Assembly: GCA_018806915.1 (NCBI GenBank)
Contig: JAGKQI010000087.1
Span: forward strand, 620,001-684,000
From: Phytophthora colocasiae
Lineage: Eukaryota; Oomycota; Peronosporomycetes; Peronosporales; Peronosporaceae
Length of the DNA stretch: 64,000 nt
Reading direction: 5' to 3'
Below, piece after piece: positions 41,983 through 52,364 of the stretch (positions within the stretch are counted from its first letter, which is position 1; each line of letters starts with the position of its first letter). The notes under the pieces are model-generated. The model saw nothing but the letters and a program-made list of their open reading frames with translations, was not told the DNA's origin and searched no databases. Both the position numbers and the translations under genes were made by a program.

Positions 41983-42685
41983 GCTGAGCCATTTTAGGCA
42001 TAGATGGCACCACAGATGCAATATAAAGTGGAGATTCCACTGCATCGTCTTCAGTAGTGATGTGACCATGGACCCACTCCAAATCATCCTGATAACGGTG
42101 GATTACCTCACAGACTTCGTAAATTTGCTTCGCAACGACTGTATACCTTCTGCATTACCATTGAAATCACACAGAAGTAAGAGTTATTTACCTTAACAGT
42201 TCAGGGAATAGCCGCCGTACCGTGTAAACTCCCCGTGAGTTGCCAAAGTTACGACTGGAACAGGTTCAGCGCTGTCGGTGTCAAGATCATGAAAAATTTT
42301 ACTCGGACCCGCGTCACACTTACTTTTCTCCCAGTTTGCGAAAGCGCTTGAGATGTTTGAGAGTAATCCACGGGGAACCAAGAAATTGTAGCTTGTAGGG
42401 GCAATTCGCATGACGACGTCGGGCCGTCGAGTCTGTAAGAAGGTCTCTGAGAACAAAACCGGATAGCGATCGATTATCTCACAGACGCGATCCTTATCGC
42501 TAAAATGCTGAGCCCACATATAGAGACTTTCCACATCAACAGGGCAATCACATTGAAGATGAACAATTCCACGACGACCGTTCTTCTGCTGAGTATTGTT
42601 TGAAGTTGAAGTTGCGACAGGCGGTTGATGCAGTCTGATGATATCAACTCCCGATACGACAGGCCCACGTGAGTGCACGGTTGTC

Positions 42686-42703
42686 GGAAGTTGCGCAACT
42701 TCC
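42686..42703. repeat. Palindrome AAGTTGCGCAACTT, copy 2 (extended)
   Basis: Extended to an 18-bp perfect palindrome GGAAGTTGCGCAACTTCC. Read as EVAQL in the MULE coding strand. Confidence 0.9.
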
Positions 42704-42938
42704 ACTGGGTCAATTGATGTGTGCTGGTGAGGCACTGAAATTCTGTTGCACTAAGAGGCACACTGCGTTCACTATCACAGTCCAGCGCCTCTGTAGTAAT
42801 AGTGATGGGGTGATCAATTTGATCATGGGTAGTAACCGTGTTGGTATGGCACGGGGACGCGATGTTTTCGTCCTCAACTCTGTAGCCACCGGTGCCATCG
42901 ATAATACTTTGGGAAGCTTCAGAAAACTCGAGGTCTGG

Positions 42939-42943
42939 CTGGG
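42939..42943. repeat. Left 5-bp target site duplication of element C
   Basis: CTGGG, repeated at 50826-50830 just after the other LTR. Confidence 0.9.
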
Positions 42944-43355
42944 TGCAGCGGGGCTGCGTAGGTGTGCACGGCACAGAGGAAGTTGGGTTGACTCGTAGAG
43001 TCCTGCTTGCAAGGCACTAGCCTTCGGTTCTATACAAGAACCAAGTAGTCCACTAAATACGGGACTCTCACAATCAGTGTCCCTATAATAAAGGAACTAA
43101 CACTAATTATGTAAAATGCAAACTGATTTTTATTTATTTTATTGCCCTAATCCTGAATGTAACGGATTTAGTATCTAACATACTAAATCCTAATCAAATG
43201 TAATGTGTGGCTCTGAGCTAACAGCCAGCAACTGGCTACATGTGTGACGTGTGAGAAACACTATGTGTTGTACACGGATCTGTGACTTGTGACCTGGATG
43301 GTGTATACCACACCTATTGTAGCCAAGGCGCGCAGCGCCGTGTAACCCCGTTACA
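42944..43355 (-). repeat. 3' LTR of element C
   Basis: 412 bp, TG...CA ends on either strand (TGCAGCGG...CCGTTACA on plus). Differs from the other LTR only at 43155. Confidence 0.95.
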
Positions 43356-43373
43356 CCCTCCCCCCCCAAACCG
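43356..43373 (-). other. Polypurine tract of element C
   Basis: On the coding strand: GGTTTGGGGGGGGAGGG directly before the 3' LTR. This is where plus-strand DNA synthesis would start. Confidence 0.8.
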
Positions 43374-43650
43374 TGGATACGGAGTATCTACAACTGTAGA
43401 CATAACTGCCTTGTCAAGGCCTGTCACCGGCAACTTTCCGATAAAAGAAATCTCTCAACGAGAGTGCGCGGGTGCGCTGGCTCAACGAGCACATTCTTCA
43501 ATTCTCCCCAGCGAGCCAACCGCTCCTGAGGTGTCCAGTGACCAGGCGTCTACGCCCCAGCGCCTCAGCGCTTTCCGGTCTGAGCCCTCGGCTCCTCTCA
43601 CGCTCTCCGATTCGGAGTATTTCGCGGCGTTTCGCCTTCGCTACGGAGCG

Positions 43651-44658
43651 ATGTTCAAGGCCAGCCCGACGTCAAGTGGTAGCGGTGGCTCACCCTTCGA
43701 GTACACGACAGCGTCGCCGACGCGCGACCCACGTCGCTCTCCTACAGAGGAAGGCGAGGTCGAAGTGGACTACGAGGAGTCCGAACAGGGCGATGCCCAT
43801 GCGTCTCCTGCTCCTGCGAGCCCTCGGACGACCCGATCTGAGCTGCGCTCTCCACGCGATCCGCGTCGGTACTCAATTCCTCGGCAGCTGCGGCAGCCCA
43901 ATCCGTTCCCGGAGGGACCTTCGAGCCTCGTGCTCAACGCGTTGCGCAACGCACCACCGCTTCCTGCTCGCGATGAGCCAGAGTCACTCAAGGGAGTCGA
44001 AGACGCGATCACCAACCCTCTGGATGAGGCACAGGAGGCTTCCCTGAGCGGTGCTCCAGAGTCACGTCGACCGGTCCAACGGGACATCGTGGGGACTTCG
44101 TCGCGGCGCGACTACGGCTTCGAGCCTCGCGACCCTGCCGAGCAGGTGAAGCAGTTGATGGCGCAGCCAAACCTGCATGGTTACGCCATAGGCAATCCTC
44201 CACGTACGGTGGCTGAGACTCAGCAGCGACAGGGGCTCCATGAGCGTTTCCTGACCCCGCAGGTGTGCACACTCGCCGAGTATCGGCAACGCTTAGATAA
44301 GCAACGGCGACGGGAGTCTGTGCCTCAGATGAGGACTTATCCACTCCTGCTCCAAACCGGAGAGACCACCCGGGACTACATGGTCCATGTGGCCACCTGG
44401 GCCGAGGCTTCACGGAAGCTCGCGTCGTTTGACCGGCTCATGGAGAGCTGCGCCGAGGTGGACGTCCGCCTCGCCCGAGGTCTACTTCTTCCAGTACGCG
44501 AAGATACGCGTGCGGCCCGGCCGCTTTCCTCGTCACACGACGGCAGTGGCTCCCGCCTCTCAGGCCACTATCCCTGCTTCGCAGGATGCTCCTTCAGTCT
44601 CCGAGGGAGACTCGCTGGCTGTGCCAGCCACGGACCAGAGCCTGAGCTCGGCTGCTAG
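43651..44658 (+). CDS. Antisense open frame near the 3' end of element C
   Basis: On the strand opposite to gag-pol, a frame is open from inside the LTR (43282) to 44658; the first ATG is at 43651 (335 residues). The product is Ser/Pro/Arg/Glu-rich in its first half (SPTEEGEVEVDYEESEQ), then less biased: RDYGFEPRDPAEQVKQLMAQ, FLTPQVCTLAEYRQRLDKQRR, FDRLMESCAEVDVRLARGL. No known domain is seen. The opposite strand has no long frame here, so this is unlikely to be a shadow. Additional antisense ORFs between integrase and 3' LTR are known in some plant Ty3/gypsy lineages. Role unknown. Confidence 0.45.
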   Translation: MFKASPTSSGSGGSPFEYTTASPTRDPRRSPTEEGEVEVDYEESEQGDAHASPAPASPRTTRSELRSPRDPRRYSIPRQLRQPNPFPEGPSSLVLNALRNAPPLPARDEPESLKGVEDAITNPLDEAQEASLSGAPESRRPVQRDIVGTSSRRDYGFEPRDPAEQVKQLMAQPNLHGYAIGNPPRTVAETQQRQGLHERFLTPQVCTLAEYRQRLDKQRRRESVPQMRTYPLLLQTGETTRDYMVHVATWAEASRKLASFDRLMESCAEVDVRLARGLLLPVREDTRAARPLSSSHDGSGSRLSGHYPCFAGCSFSLRGRLAGCASHGPEPELGC

Positions 44659-44670
44659 TCCGTCAGCTTC

Positions 44671-45240
44671 TCACACTAGTGGTGAGAAGCGGGTGTCGAC
44701 CGAGTGGTCGACCTCGAGCCCTTCGGGCGCCCCCTGATCTTCGCGATCAAAAGCGTCCACGACGTCAGGGCAGTCCTGCCTCAGGGACCCTTCAAACTCC
44801 CACGAGTTTTGGGAATGAGGATATCCACGCCACTTCACCAGATACTGGTTTTGACTACGGTGGCGACGCCGCGCCATCAGGCGCTCCACGTGGTAGTGGG
44901 GAGTCCCCTGCTCATCGAGCAACGGCGGAGGAGGCCGATTCGCTGCGGAACGCCGTACTCGATGAGTGTGACGAGCGCTATTTGTCGCATCGCGCCTGGT
45001 ACCAACTCGATCACTCGATCGGTACTCTCCGGAGTCAGACTCAGTCCCTTCAAGGGAACGTCGAGAGTGTTTGGCATTCGCATGCCCGTCTCGCTCATGA
45101 CATGGAGGAGATTGAAAGCCGGATGGCTTGGCTCGAAGGTCCTCAGTCCCTGACTGCTCGCCTGCACCAGCAGGAGCTTCCAGCTCGCTGAGTTGCGAGG
45201 TCAGGTGACGTTGCTGCTGCAGATGACGCAGCCTGGGCAC
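44671..45240 (-). pseudogene. C-terminal chromodomain of element C pol
   Basis: The chromodomain lies at about 44898-44746: YHVERLMARRRHRSQNQYLV, then KWRGYPHSQNSWEFEGSL. The aromatic residues of the methyl-lysine cage region (Y, W, and F/W in SWE) are visible. Chromodomains direct insertion to marked chromatin in chromoviruses. The frame differs by one base from the integrase frame, and the two overlap for about 100 nt, so one frame change is needed. The region upstream of the domain is Arg/Ser/Pro-rich linker. Confidence 0.85.
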
Positions 45241-47122
45241 GTGTCGTCGGTGCCAGCGCCTCCGCGCTCACCCCCGCGGGGTCCCGATATGGCTTAAGCA
45301 AGCCGACGTAGAACACCGGGTGTGTTCGCATCCGCTTTGGCAAGTCAAGCGTGTATGCCAGGCCCTTCTTGGCCACGACCGTAAATGGTCCGATGAAACG
45401 CGGACGCAATTTCGTCTTAAAGACATTTGACACTGCATGTGTAGGTAGGTTCTTAGCGTTTAATAAAACCTGGTCACCGACCTTAAATTCCCATACATTG
45501 CTTCTACCTTTTGTATCCGCTTGTTCCTTCTGAACGTCTTGGCTTTCAGCCATCGCGTCACGTACACGGCGTAATACGCTCAATCTCACCGAGAGGAAGT
45601 CATCGACTTGTTTACGCACAGCAGAAGGGCTGATATCAGCAAGCTCGGAGTCGAGCGACGGCACAGCCTCTCCCCCACCAAGCCCAAGGCTACCGCGTGG
45701 CGGAGTGAGCGGAACGCGCGGGTGCGCAAGGCCGTTCACGTAGAACGGGGTGAAGCCTGTCGAGGCATGCACCGCATTGTTCATGGAGAACTCAACGAGA
45801 GGGAGCATAGCGCTCCAACGCTTCGGCGTTTCAGCGCATACGCTGCGGAGGATGTCCTCCAGAACGCGGTTCACGCGTTCGGTCTGACCGTCGGTCTGCG
45901 GATGGTCCGCCGTGGACATGTCCAGTCGAGTGCCCAGCACCTTGAAGACGGACGTCCAGAAGTGACCCGTGAAACGGGGATCTCGATCCGAGACAATGGT
46001 CTCAGGCAGCCCATGCTGGCGGAAGACCCGATCGATGAAGATCGTCGCTGTACCAGCACCATCGACGGTGTCCGGCACAGCCGCTAGATGAGCCATCTTG
46101 CTCAGACGGTCAACAAAGACCACCACGCCCGTGTTGCCTGCCGAGTCCTTCGGCAGGCCAAACACAAAGTCCATACTTATGGACTGCCAACACCCAGAGG
46201 GTACAGGTAAGCTCGCCAAAGGCGCAGCCGCATGCGGCGAGGGTTTAACCCGCTGACACGTCTCGCACGTGCGCACATATGTGCTGACCCACTTGTACAT
46301 CTTCGGCCACCAGTACATGGAGCTCACCGAGCCGTACGTCTTCTCGCGACCGAGGTGGCCGCCTGTGGGTGTGTCGTGAGCCTCATAGAGGATACGGTAC
46401 TTCAGATCCTCATCGTGAGGAACTACCACTCGTGGTGGGTCATCCTGACCCGTGCTGTAGTACAGCAGACCGCCTTCCAGGCTGTAGCGTTGGAGTCTCG
46501 CCTTTAGGCGTCGTGACAGAGTCACCTTTGAGTCTTTAAACTCATCGCTCCCCAGAGCTTGGAGCAACGCGACACAAGAGTCGTCCTGAGCGTACGCTGC
46601 TCGAACCATGTCCGTCACGGACGACGTCACCGAGGTGACATGAGATAACTCATAGTCCGGGCGACGTGATAACGCGTCAGCGAGGACGTTCTGCCTGCCA
46701 GGCTTGTACTTCACCTCGAAGTTATACTCCGCAAAGAAGGAGAGCCATCGGGCCATCCTCTGCGAGAGGTGAGGCGACTGCGTCGCTGTGCGTAGTGACG
46801 CATGATCCGTGTAGATCACAAACGGCTTGGAGCCGAGCAGGTGAACCCTGAATTTGACGAGAGCGTACTTCATCGCAAGTAGCTCCTTGTCATGAACTGG
46901 ATAGTTCTTCTCAGCAGCCTTGAGCTGTCGCGACTCAAACGCAATGACGCGTTCGCGCCCTTCGGCGTCCGCTTGTAGCAAAGCACTGCCGATGGCAAAG
47001 TCAGAGGCGTCACAGACGACAATAAACGGACGAGCGGGGTCTGGCAGCGCCAGTATCGGTGCCTGAAGCAGGCTATCCTGATACAAGTGAACGCATTCTC
47101 GTGCTCGGCACGCCATACCCAC
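45143..47122 (-). pseudogene. RNase H and integrase of element C
   Basis: The frame begins in the RT-RNase H connector after a one-base shift. RNase H: VVCDASDFAIGSALLQ, Glu in VHDKELLAMKYAL, VIYTDHASLR, ending VLADALSRR. Integrase: zinc region HDTPTGGHLGREKT with CETCQRVK, core Asp in SMDFVFGLP, Asp in IVSDRDPRFTG, Glu in TDGQTERVNRVL. The GPY/F-like module FIGPFTVVAKKGLAYTLDLP follows, then HPVFYVGLLKPY, typical of chromodomain-bearing Ty3/gypsy elements. The catalytic residues are intact. Confidence 0.9.
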
Positions 47123-49347
47123 TCGGCATCCTTCTTAAGGAGATCCGTCAGTGGCCGAGCCAACTCAGCGTAGTTCTCGCTGTACTTGTGCAAGTAGTTG
47201 GCCAAACCCAGCCACTTACGCAAGTCCTTCTGGTTCAAGGGAACCGGCCAATCCACAATGGCCTTGACCTTTGCTGGATCAGCACGAAGGCCATGCTTCC
47301 CAATGAAGCACCCTAGGAAGGGGATTTCTTCCGCGCCAAAGACGCACTTGTCTGCGTTGGCGTACAGCTTGTTCGTGCGCATGCACTCGAGCACAGCTCT
47401 CACGTGTTCCACGTGCACCTCAACGTCAGTCTTGCCGTGTTCGGCCTGACTGTGGACGAACACGTCGTCAAAGTACGTTTGTGCGAATGCCCGTAGGGGC
47501 CTGAACAGCTGCGTCACTAGACGATTGAACGTTGCGGGCGCGTTCGAGAGCCCTTGGGGCATGACGAGCCACTCCCAGAGCATACCGCTCGGGGTGCTCA
47601 CCGCTGTAAGCGGAATATCACTGGCTCGCATGAGCAGCTGATAGTACCCATCGACTAAGTCGAGTGCACTGTACATGGTGCAACCCACCATGTTGTTCTG
47701 AAGAACATCCTTCCTAGGAATCGGCGTCTGCGCCGGAATCGTGGCAGCGTTGAGCTTGTTAAAAGCGTGAACGATACGCCACTTGCCATTCGGCTTTCTG
47801 ACACAGAACGTTGGCGCGGAGTGCGGAGACTTGCTCTCGCGCACGAGACCCGCCGCGTGCTTCGCACGGAAGAAGGCGTCAATGACGTCGCATTGCTCTT
47901 TAGGAAGAGGCCACTGTCGGGTCACGCAGTACTTAGTTCCGGGAACTAAGTCGATCTCATGACGAACGCCTCGGTCGGGAGGCAGGCCACTCGGTGGTTC
48001 CTTCGAGACAACGTCTCCATATTCCTTCAGCAAGGAGTGGAAGGGATCCGAGGGATTCTTGAGGATCTCCGATCCACTCCTGGCGTTCAACGCCTTCTTG
48101 ACTTCGGCCAAGACGGACTCGTCAACGAGGGACGACGAGTTTAACTCCTCCTCAGGTCGAACGATGACCACCTCGGCGAATTCGCCAGCCTTCAAGGCAT
48201 CGCCAAAGTCGGCGAAGGACATCTCTTCTAGCTCAAGGAGCTTGTCAACACTTGGCAAGTCGTCCAGCAGGACACTGCCTTCGGCACTACCGCCCACTCC
48301 ATCAACCAGAGTGTATAGCTGCCCACAGCCCTCCGGTGCGTCGGCACTTGACGTCACGGATGACTCAGACGCAGAGCGTCTCGCCCGAAGGGCCTTACGA
48401 CGTCTTCGCCTAGCCGAAGATCGTCTACTCGACGGAGTACGTGCCGTCGCACAAGTTTCGGCCTCTCTCGGCCCAGTGTCAGGGACACTCAGCGATCCAC
48501 TCGGTCGACGACCGATGCCGCTCAGCGGAGTACGTGCCGCTGCACAATCAATGACCGTAACAGGTCCAGTGTCAGAGACACTCAGCGATCGACTTGGTCC
48601 ACGACCAGTATCACTCGACGGAGTACGTGCCGCCCCACAGTTCACGGCCTGGTAAGGCCCGATGCCATCGGCATCCAGTGACGGTCCATGACCGGCGTCA
48701 CTCGGGTTACGTGAGCTTTGCCCACACGTTGACTCACTGCCAACCAGCGCTATGCGCTCAACAGGGCTGCGATCCTCGCACTCGGTGCTGTCCACTAACT
48801 CGGACACACCGACTTCCAGCATCATTGCCGACTCGGCTCGATGCTCGCGCCAATAGCGCTTCTGCTTCCTAGCAGAGGTGGGTTCATGACTCGCCAAAGC
48901 TCCACTAGGAGAGAAGTGCGTAGCACCTAAGGTCTTCGACCTCCAGTCGATCCATGGCTCGTGGCGCTCCAGCCACGCCATACCAAGGATGAGGTCGTAC
49001 CTCGAATCCAGGTCCAAGACCAAGCAGCGTTCCACGCTGTCGAAGTCCAGGAACTTCAGCCGTAGGTCCATCGGGACCTTGGCTGCCGTGACACGGACGC
49101 CCGTCGCTAGACGGACAGTGACGGTGTCACCTCTTCGCGCTCGAAGCGCCTCAGCATATTGCTGACTACCCTCAACGGTGGAGCGTCTGACGTAGTTGCC
49201 AGACGCTCCTGAATCGATCAACACGATCCACGGCTTTTTGAAGCCCTTCACGTCCACATGGACGACCAGCAAGCCCTGCTTGCTCACACGTTCCGTGTTC
49301 AAGAGCACGGAGCTCTTCGGGGCTGAGCCCCAGTGCCTCTCACGCAC
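46870..49347 (-). CDS. pol: Protease and reverse transcriptase of element C (pol, first part)
   Basis: Open frame in the -1 frame relative to gag; entry is expected by frameshifting at 49401-49407, as no ATG opens it. The aspartic protease shows WIVLIDSGASGNYVR near the start and LILGMAWLERHEPWIDW at its end. An Asp/Ser-rich linker of about 200 residues follows. RT has a conserved WRIVHAFNKLN, SALDLVDGYYQL, VMPQGLSNAPATF and the catalytic QTYFDDVFVHS. The last ~60 residues (after AEHENAF) are out of frame: the true continuation is in the neighbouring frame, so a single base is missing or extra near 47090. Confidence 0.85.
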   Translation of the reverse strand: MRERHWGSAPKSSVLLNTERVSKQGLLVVHVDVKGFKKPWIVLIDSGASGNYVRRSTVEGSQQYAEALRARRGDTVTVRLATGVRVTAAKVPMDLRLKFLDFDSVERCLVLDLDSRYDLILGMAWLERHEPWIDWRSKTLGATHFSPSGALASHEPTSARKQKRYWREHRAESAMMLEVGVSELVDSTECEDRSPVERIALVGSESTCGQSSRNPSDAGHGPSLDADGIGPYQAVNCGAARTPSSDTGRGPSRSLSVSDTGPVTVIDCAAARTPLSGIGRRPSGSLSVPDTGPREAETCATARTPSSRRSSARRRRRKALRARRSASESSVTSSADAPEGCGQLYTLVDGVGGSAEGSVLLDDLPSVDKLLELEEMSFADFGDALKAGEFAEVVIVRPEEELNSSSLVDESVLAEVKKALNARSGSEILKNPSDPFHSLLKEYGDVVSKEPPSGLPPDRGVRHEIDLVPGTKYCVTRQWPLPKEQCDVIDAFFRAKHAAGLVRESKSPHSAPTFCVRKPNGKWRIVHAFNKLNAATIPAQTPIPRKDVLQNNMVGCTMYSALDLVDGYYQLLMRASDIPLTAVSTPSGMLWEWLVMPQGLSNAPATFNRLVTQLFRPLRAFAQTYFDDVFVHSQAEHGKTDVEVHVEHVRAVLECMRTNKLYANADKCVFGAEEIPFLGCFIGKHGLRADPAKVKAIVDWPVPLNQKDLRKWLGLANYLHKYSENYAELARPLTDLLKKDAEWVWRAEHENAFTCIRIACFRHRYWRCQTPLVRLLSSVTPLTLPSAVLCYKRTPKGANASLRLSRDSSRLLRRTIQFMTRSYLR

Positions 49348-49365
49348 TGCAGAACTCAGTTCTTC

Positions 49366-49407
49366 CCCAGTAGACCGCCCCGCGTCTACTGGGAGCCGTC
49401 GTTTCCC
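49366..49407 (-). promoter_or_regulatory. Candidate -1 ribosomal frameshift signal between gag and pol
   Basis: On the coding strand: slippery G GGA AAC (49407-49401) in the gag frame, a 7-nt spacer (GACGGCT), then a perfect 10-bp stem CCCAGTAGAC / GTCTACTGGG (49393-49384 with 49375-49366) and an 8-nt loop. The gag stop UAG lies inside the stem. After a -1 slip, the frame is open straight into protease. Heptamer type, spacing and stem all match known retroviral signals (G GGA AAC is used by Mason-Pfizer monkey virus). Confidence 0.8.
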
Positions 49408-50356
49408 TGGGCAGAGCCCAAAGCGGGACCCGCGACAGGGTTGCGGCCATTCTGGCCGGCGCGCTCTTTGCGCAGAGGGCAGTTGGGCCTCAGGTGTGTG
49501 GGACTACCACACGTGTAGCACCGACGAGTGCTCATACGCTGCACCGCAGCTCGTAGCTCGGCTACTTCATCTTCAGCATAGCTGAGGTCCATGGGTTCGG
49601 GTCCCCCGGACCCTGTGCTATTAGCACCGACCCTCGACAACTTAAAGTTGTGTTCAGCATTCAATGCCACGCTAACAGCGTCCTCGAAGGTGCGAGGATT
49701 CTGACGGAATGCCTCCGTCCTGGCCACGCCAGCTCTCAGACCTTCCATGAAGATAGTCACAGTGACCACCTCAGGTAGAGGATCGGCAGCCATGCCGGCA
49801 ATGAGCGTGCGCAGCTCTTGGACATAGTCCACCAGGTCCTTCTTGCCCTGTCGGCAAGCGAGGAAGCGTGACCGCACGCGATACGCCTGGTTAGGTGGAG
49901 CAAATACTTGCGTAAGTTTGGCCTTAAGCTCACCCCAAGTGGGGAAGGCCATTTCTACCGACGTCCCAGACGTCAAGGCCCATTCTCGTGCTCGACCTTC
50001 GAGCTTAGAGATGGCGAACGCCACGCGTTGGCCTTCCAACTGGAGCATAGCGGCCCCCATGGCCATCTCGACCTCTCGGGTCCACAATAGGAGGTTCTCT
50101 CCTTCGTGCCCGTGAAAGGTCTTCACGCTGAGCGTGACGGGCTTAGCTCTCGGAGCGGGATTAACTCCTTTACATTCCGCTGAATGTGCTCAACGAGAGC
50201 GTTCTCGTACGAGGCAAATGCCTCCAGGCGCGCGTTGACGGCCTCCGGCCCTTGAGACGCAAGGTGCGCCATACCTTCAGGGCCCAGCAAGGACGTAAGC
50301 TTGTTAAGCGTGTTCCGCTGACTCGGAGTCAAGTGAGCGTATGCTTCTGGCTCCAT
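49386..50356 (-). pseudogene. gag: Gag of element C (one-base frame break)
   Basis: Starts at ATG 50356 (MEPEAYAHLTPSQRN) and reads to IQRNVK; from about 50170 the sequence continues in another frame ([29 protein letters not shown]). It then holds the capsid-like retrotransposon gag domain ([45 protein letters not shown]) and one zinc knuckle, [14 protein letters not shown] (CX2CX4HX4C). It ends GNDGSQ-stop at 49386. The break lies in a short A/G run and could be a recent indel. Confidence 0.85.
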
Positions 50357-50395
50357 TCTCACAGAGAAACAGTCTTCAACTCAGGAGTTGGATTG

Positions 50396-50413
50396 ACTAC
50401 AAGTGCTACCAGA
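50396..50413 (-). other. Primer-binding site of element C
   Basis: Coding strand right after the 5' LTR: TC then TGGTAGCACTTGTAGTC. The TGGTAGC start fits pairing with the CCA end of a tRNA (initiator-Met-like). Confidence 0.6.
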
Positions 50414-50825
50414 TGCAGCGGGGCTGCGTAGGTGTGCACGGCACAGAGGAAGTTGGGTTGACTCGTAGAGTCCTGCTTGCAAGGCACTAGCCTTCGGTTC
50501 TATACAAGAACCAAGTAGTCCACTAAATACGGGACTCTCACAATCAGTGTCCCTATAATAAAGGAACTAACACTAATTATGTAAAATGCAAACTGATTTT
50601 TATTTATTTTATTGCCCTAATCCTAAATGTAACGGATTTAGTATCTAACATACTAAATCCTAATCAAATGTAATGTGTGGCTCTGAGCTAACAGCCAGCA
50701 ACTGGCTACATGTGTGACGTGTGAGAAACACTATGTGTTGTACACGGATCTGTGACTTGTGACCTGGATGGTGTATACCACACCTATTGTAGCCAAGGCG
50801 CGCAGCGCCGTGTAACCCCGTTACA
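50414..50825 (-). repeat. 5' LTR of element C
   Basis: 412 bp, 411 identical to the LTR at 42944-43355. Contains the presumed promoter of the element, read leftward. Confidence 0.95.
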
Positions 50826-50830
50826 CTGGG
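50826..50830. repeat. Right 5-bp target site duplication of element C
   Basis: CTGGG, matches 42939-42943. Confidence 0.9.
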
Positions 50831-51341
50831 ATATTTGAGAAGGATTATCAACAAGAAATGCTGCCAGGTCCAGTTCCGGTTCGGTGCGTGAAAGCATCCG
50901 TCTGCTTGATAATGCTTCATTAATTTCGTCCAAAAGATCATTTTCATTCTCGCTCTGATCACTCTCAATTTCATCTGCAGTGTCATCGGTGCAGGTGTCC
51001 AAAGCGGCCGTTAGCCCCCATTGCTCTTTGAAACTACTAAGTAGTCCACGTAAATCCGAGAATCGCTCGTAAAATTCGTGTGATGGGAGACGTTGCATCG
51101 CATCAACAAGCGGTGACAGTTCTGCCTGCACAATATTGTATTTTTCACAGTCAGAGAGAACAGGTTTCAGGCAGACTTCTCCGCGTCGAATCTTGACGTA
51201 TCCTATTCTTCTTCTGGCGGAGTTCAAGCGAATAGGAAGGCGACGGGGGCCTTGAATCTCCCCCAACTCACCGAGTCTACGAATTGTTCGTGTAAGTATA
51301 GGCTCCACTGCCTCTGCTTCTTTCATTGACCAACGCGGCTG

Positions 51342-51355
51342 AAGTTGCGCAACTT
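51342..51355. repeat. Palindrome AAGTTGCGCAACTT, copy 3
   Basis: Read as KVAQL in the transposase C-terminal part. Confidence 0.9.
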
Positions 51356-52350
51356 TAAAACCATCCACATTCCGGTGCTGCATCACGTTGAATATGTGCT
51401 GACAAGGCAATCGTGTGGACACGTAAAAAAAAGCAATTGCATGCGCACGGTGCTTCCGAACGCCAGTAAACCTTTATACTCCCACCGGAGGAACCAGAAA
51501 ACTGATACACATCGCATGATCCTTCCACAAAGTGATGCCATATCCAATTGACTCCATCGATAACATGACGACGCCACTGAAGCTGCACACGCTTAAAACA
51601 GTAACAGCTCAGTATTTTAGAAATTTCACTCAACTCAGAAGGATAACAGCACGCAAGTCTTGTGTTCCAATGTGGTGAACAAAATCTCGGAGAACACAGG
51701 ACTGTTGTTTAAAAACAACCCGCAGACACTTATCCATCCGTGTTTTCTTCCCAATGAGCTGTTTATACTGGTTCCAAGACGCCTCAATCCGGTTAGTTGT
51801 GCTATTCCCTGCCGAAAAACGTTGAGCTCGCCCGTAATTGCTCCATTGGTAGCTGCACGAATAACGAAAGCAGAGGAACTTAGTTCCACACGTTTCACAA
51901 ATTGAGCTCGTCGTCCACAGTAGCGTTCATACGAGATCGACATCATCATGTCACGAAAGAGATTTTCAACTTCTTTCCGTTGACCTATCGGGACGAAATG
52001 ATTGCGACTAGCCATCATCCGACGAACAGCACGCAGAGCATGAAATTGACAAAGGAAAATCTGCCGATCACAACAGGATTGTAGTTAGCTTTATTGGGTA
52101 GTTCAAATAATAAATACCAACCTCTGCTTCCGGAAACTCTGTCTTCAGCGCTGCCATCTCCGCAAAATCTTTATCAATGACCAATGACTCAACATTTGAC
52201 CACTCCGGATTGATGCGCTTGAAAACTTTAAGAACTTGTACCAGCATCTCTTTCTGTTGATTGATGCACAAGAAGTCCAGAACTGATACACCCCGACCGG
52301 TAGGAACCGTGACAATCAAACTCCCTAAAAACAAAATTAGCAGAGAAAAA

Positions 52351-52364
52351 AAGTTGCGCAACTT
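52351..52364. repeat. Palindrome AAGTTGCGCAACTT, copy 4
   Basis: Lies within the 50-bp intron of the transposase gene, so not kept for protein reasons. Confidence 0.9.

Larger units (their letters stand above)
41154..42943 (-). pseudogene. Ulp1-type cysteine protease part of the MULE protein
   Basis: The minus-strand reading continues the transposase C-terminus across element C in frame. The protease domain has the Ulp1/SENP order: His in LKHWVIQI (codon at 41687), Asp in VLYDPLG (41621), Gln and Cys in QPDAVSCGVV (Cys codon at 41405). Upstream, the motif LSDSVMHCALQ (like the WLxDxxI start of C48 proteases) is in another frame, with the change at a run of nine A (41816-41824). A further frame change lies near 42700. 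Ulp1-like proteases are known partners of MULE transposases; their role there is unclear. Confidence 0.8.
42944..50825 (-). mobile_element. Element C: complete Ty3/gypsy chromovirus-type LTR retrotransposon
   Basis: 7882 bp, flanked by CTGGG duplications and two 412-bp LTRs that differ at one position (43155 G, 50625 A), so inserted recently. Coding strand is minus: gag, protease, RT, RNase H, integrase, chromodomain. A polypurine tract borders the left (3') LTR and a tRNA-type primer site borders the right (5') LTR. Three single-base frame changes (near 50170 in gag, near 47090 between RT and RNase H, and before the chromodomain) would stop full translation. These are either fresh mutations or assembly errors. 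It interrupts the MULE transposase-Ulp1 frame. Confidence 0.95.
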
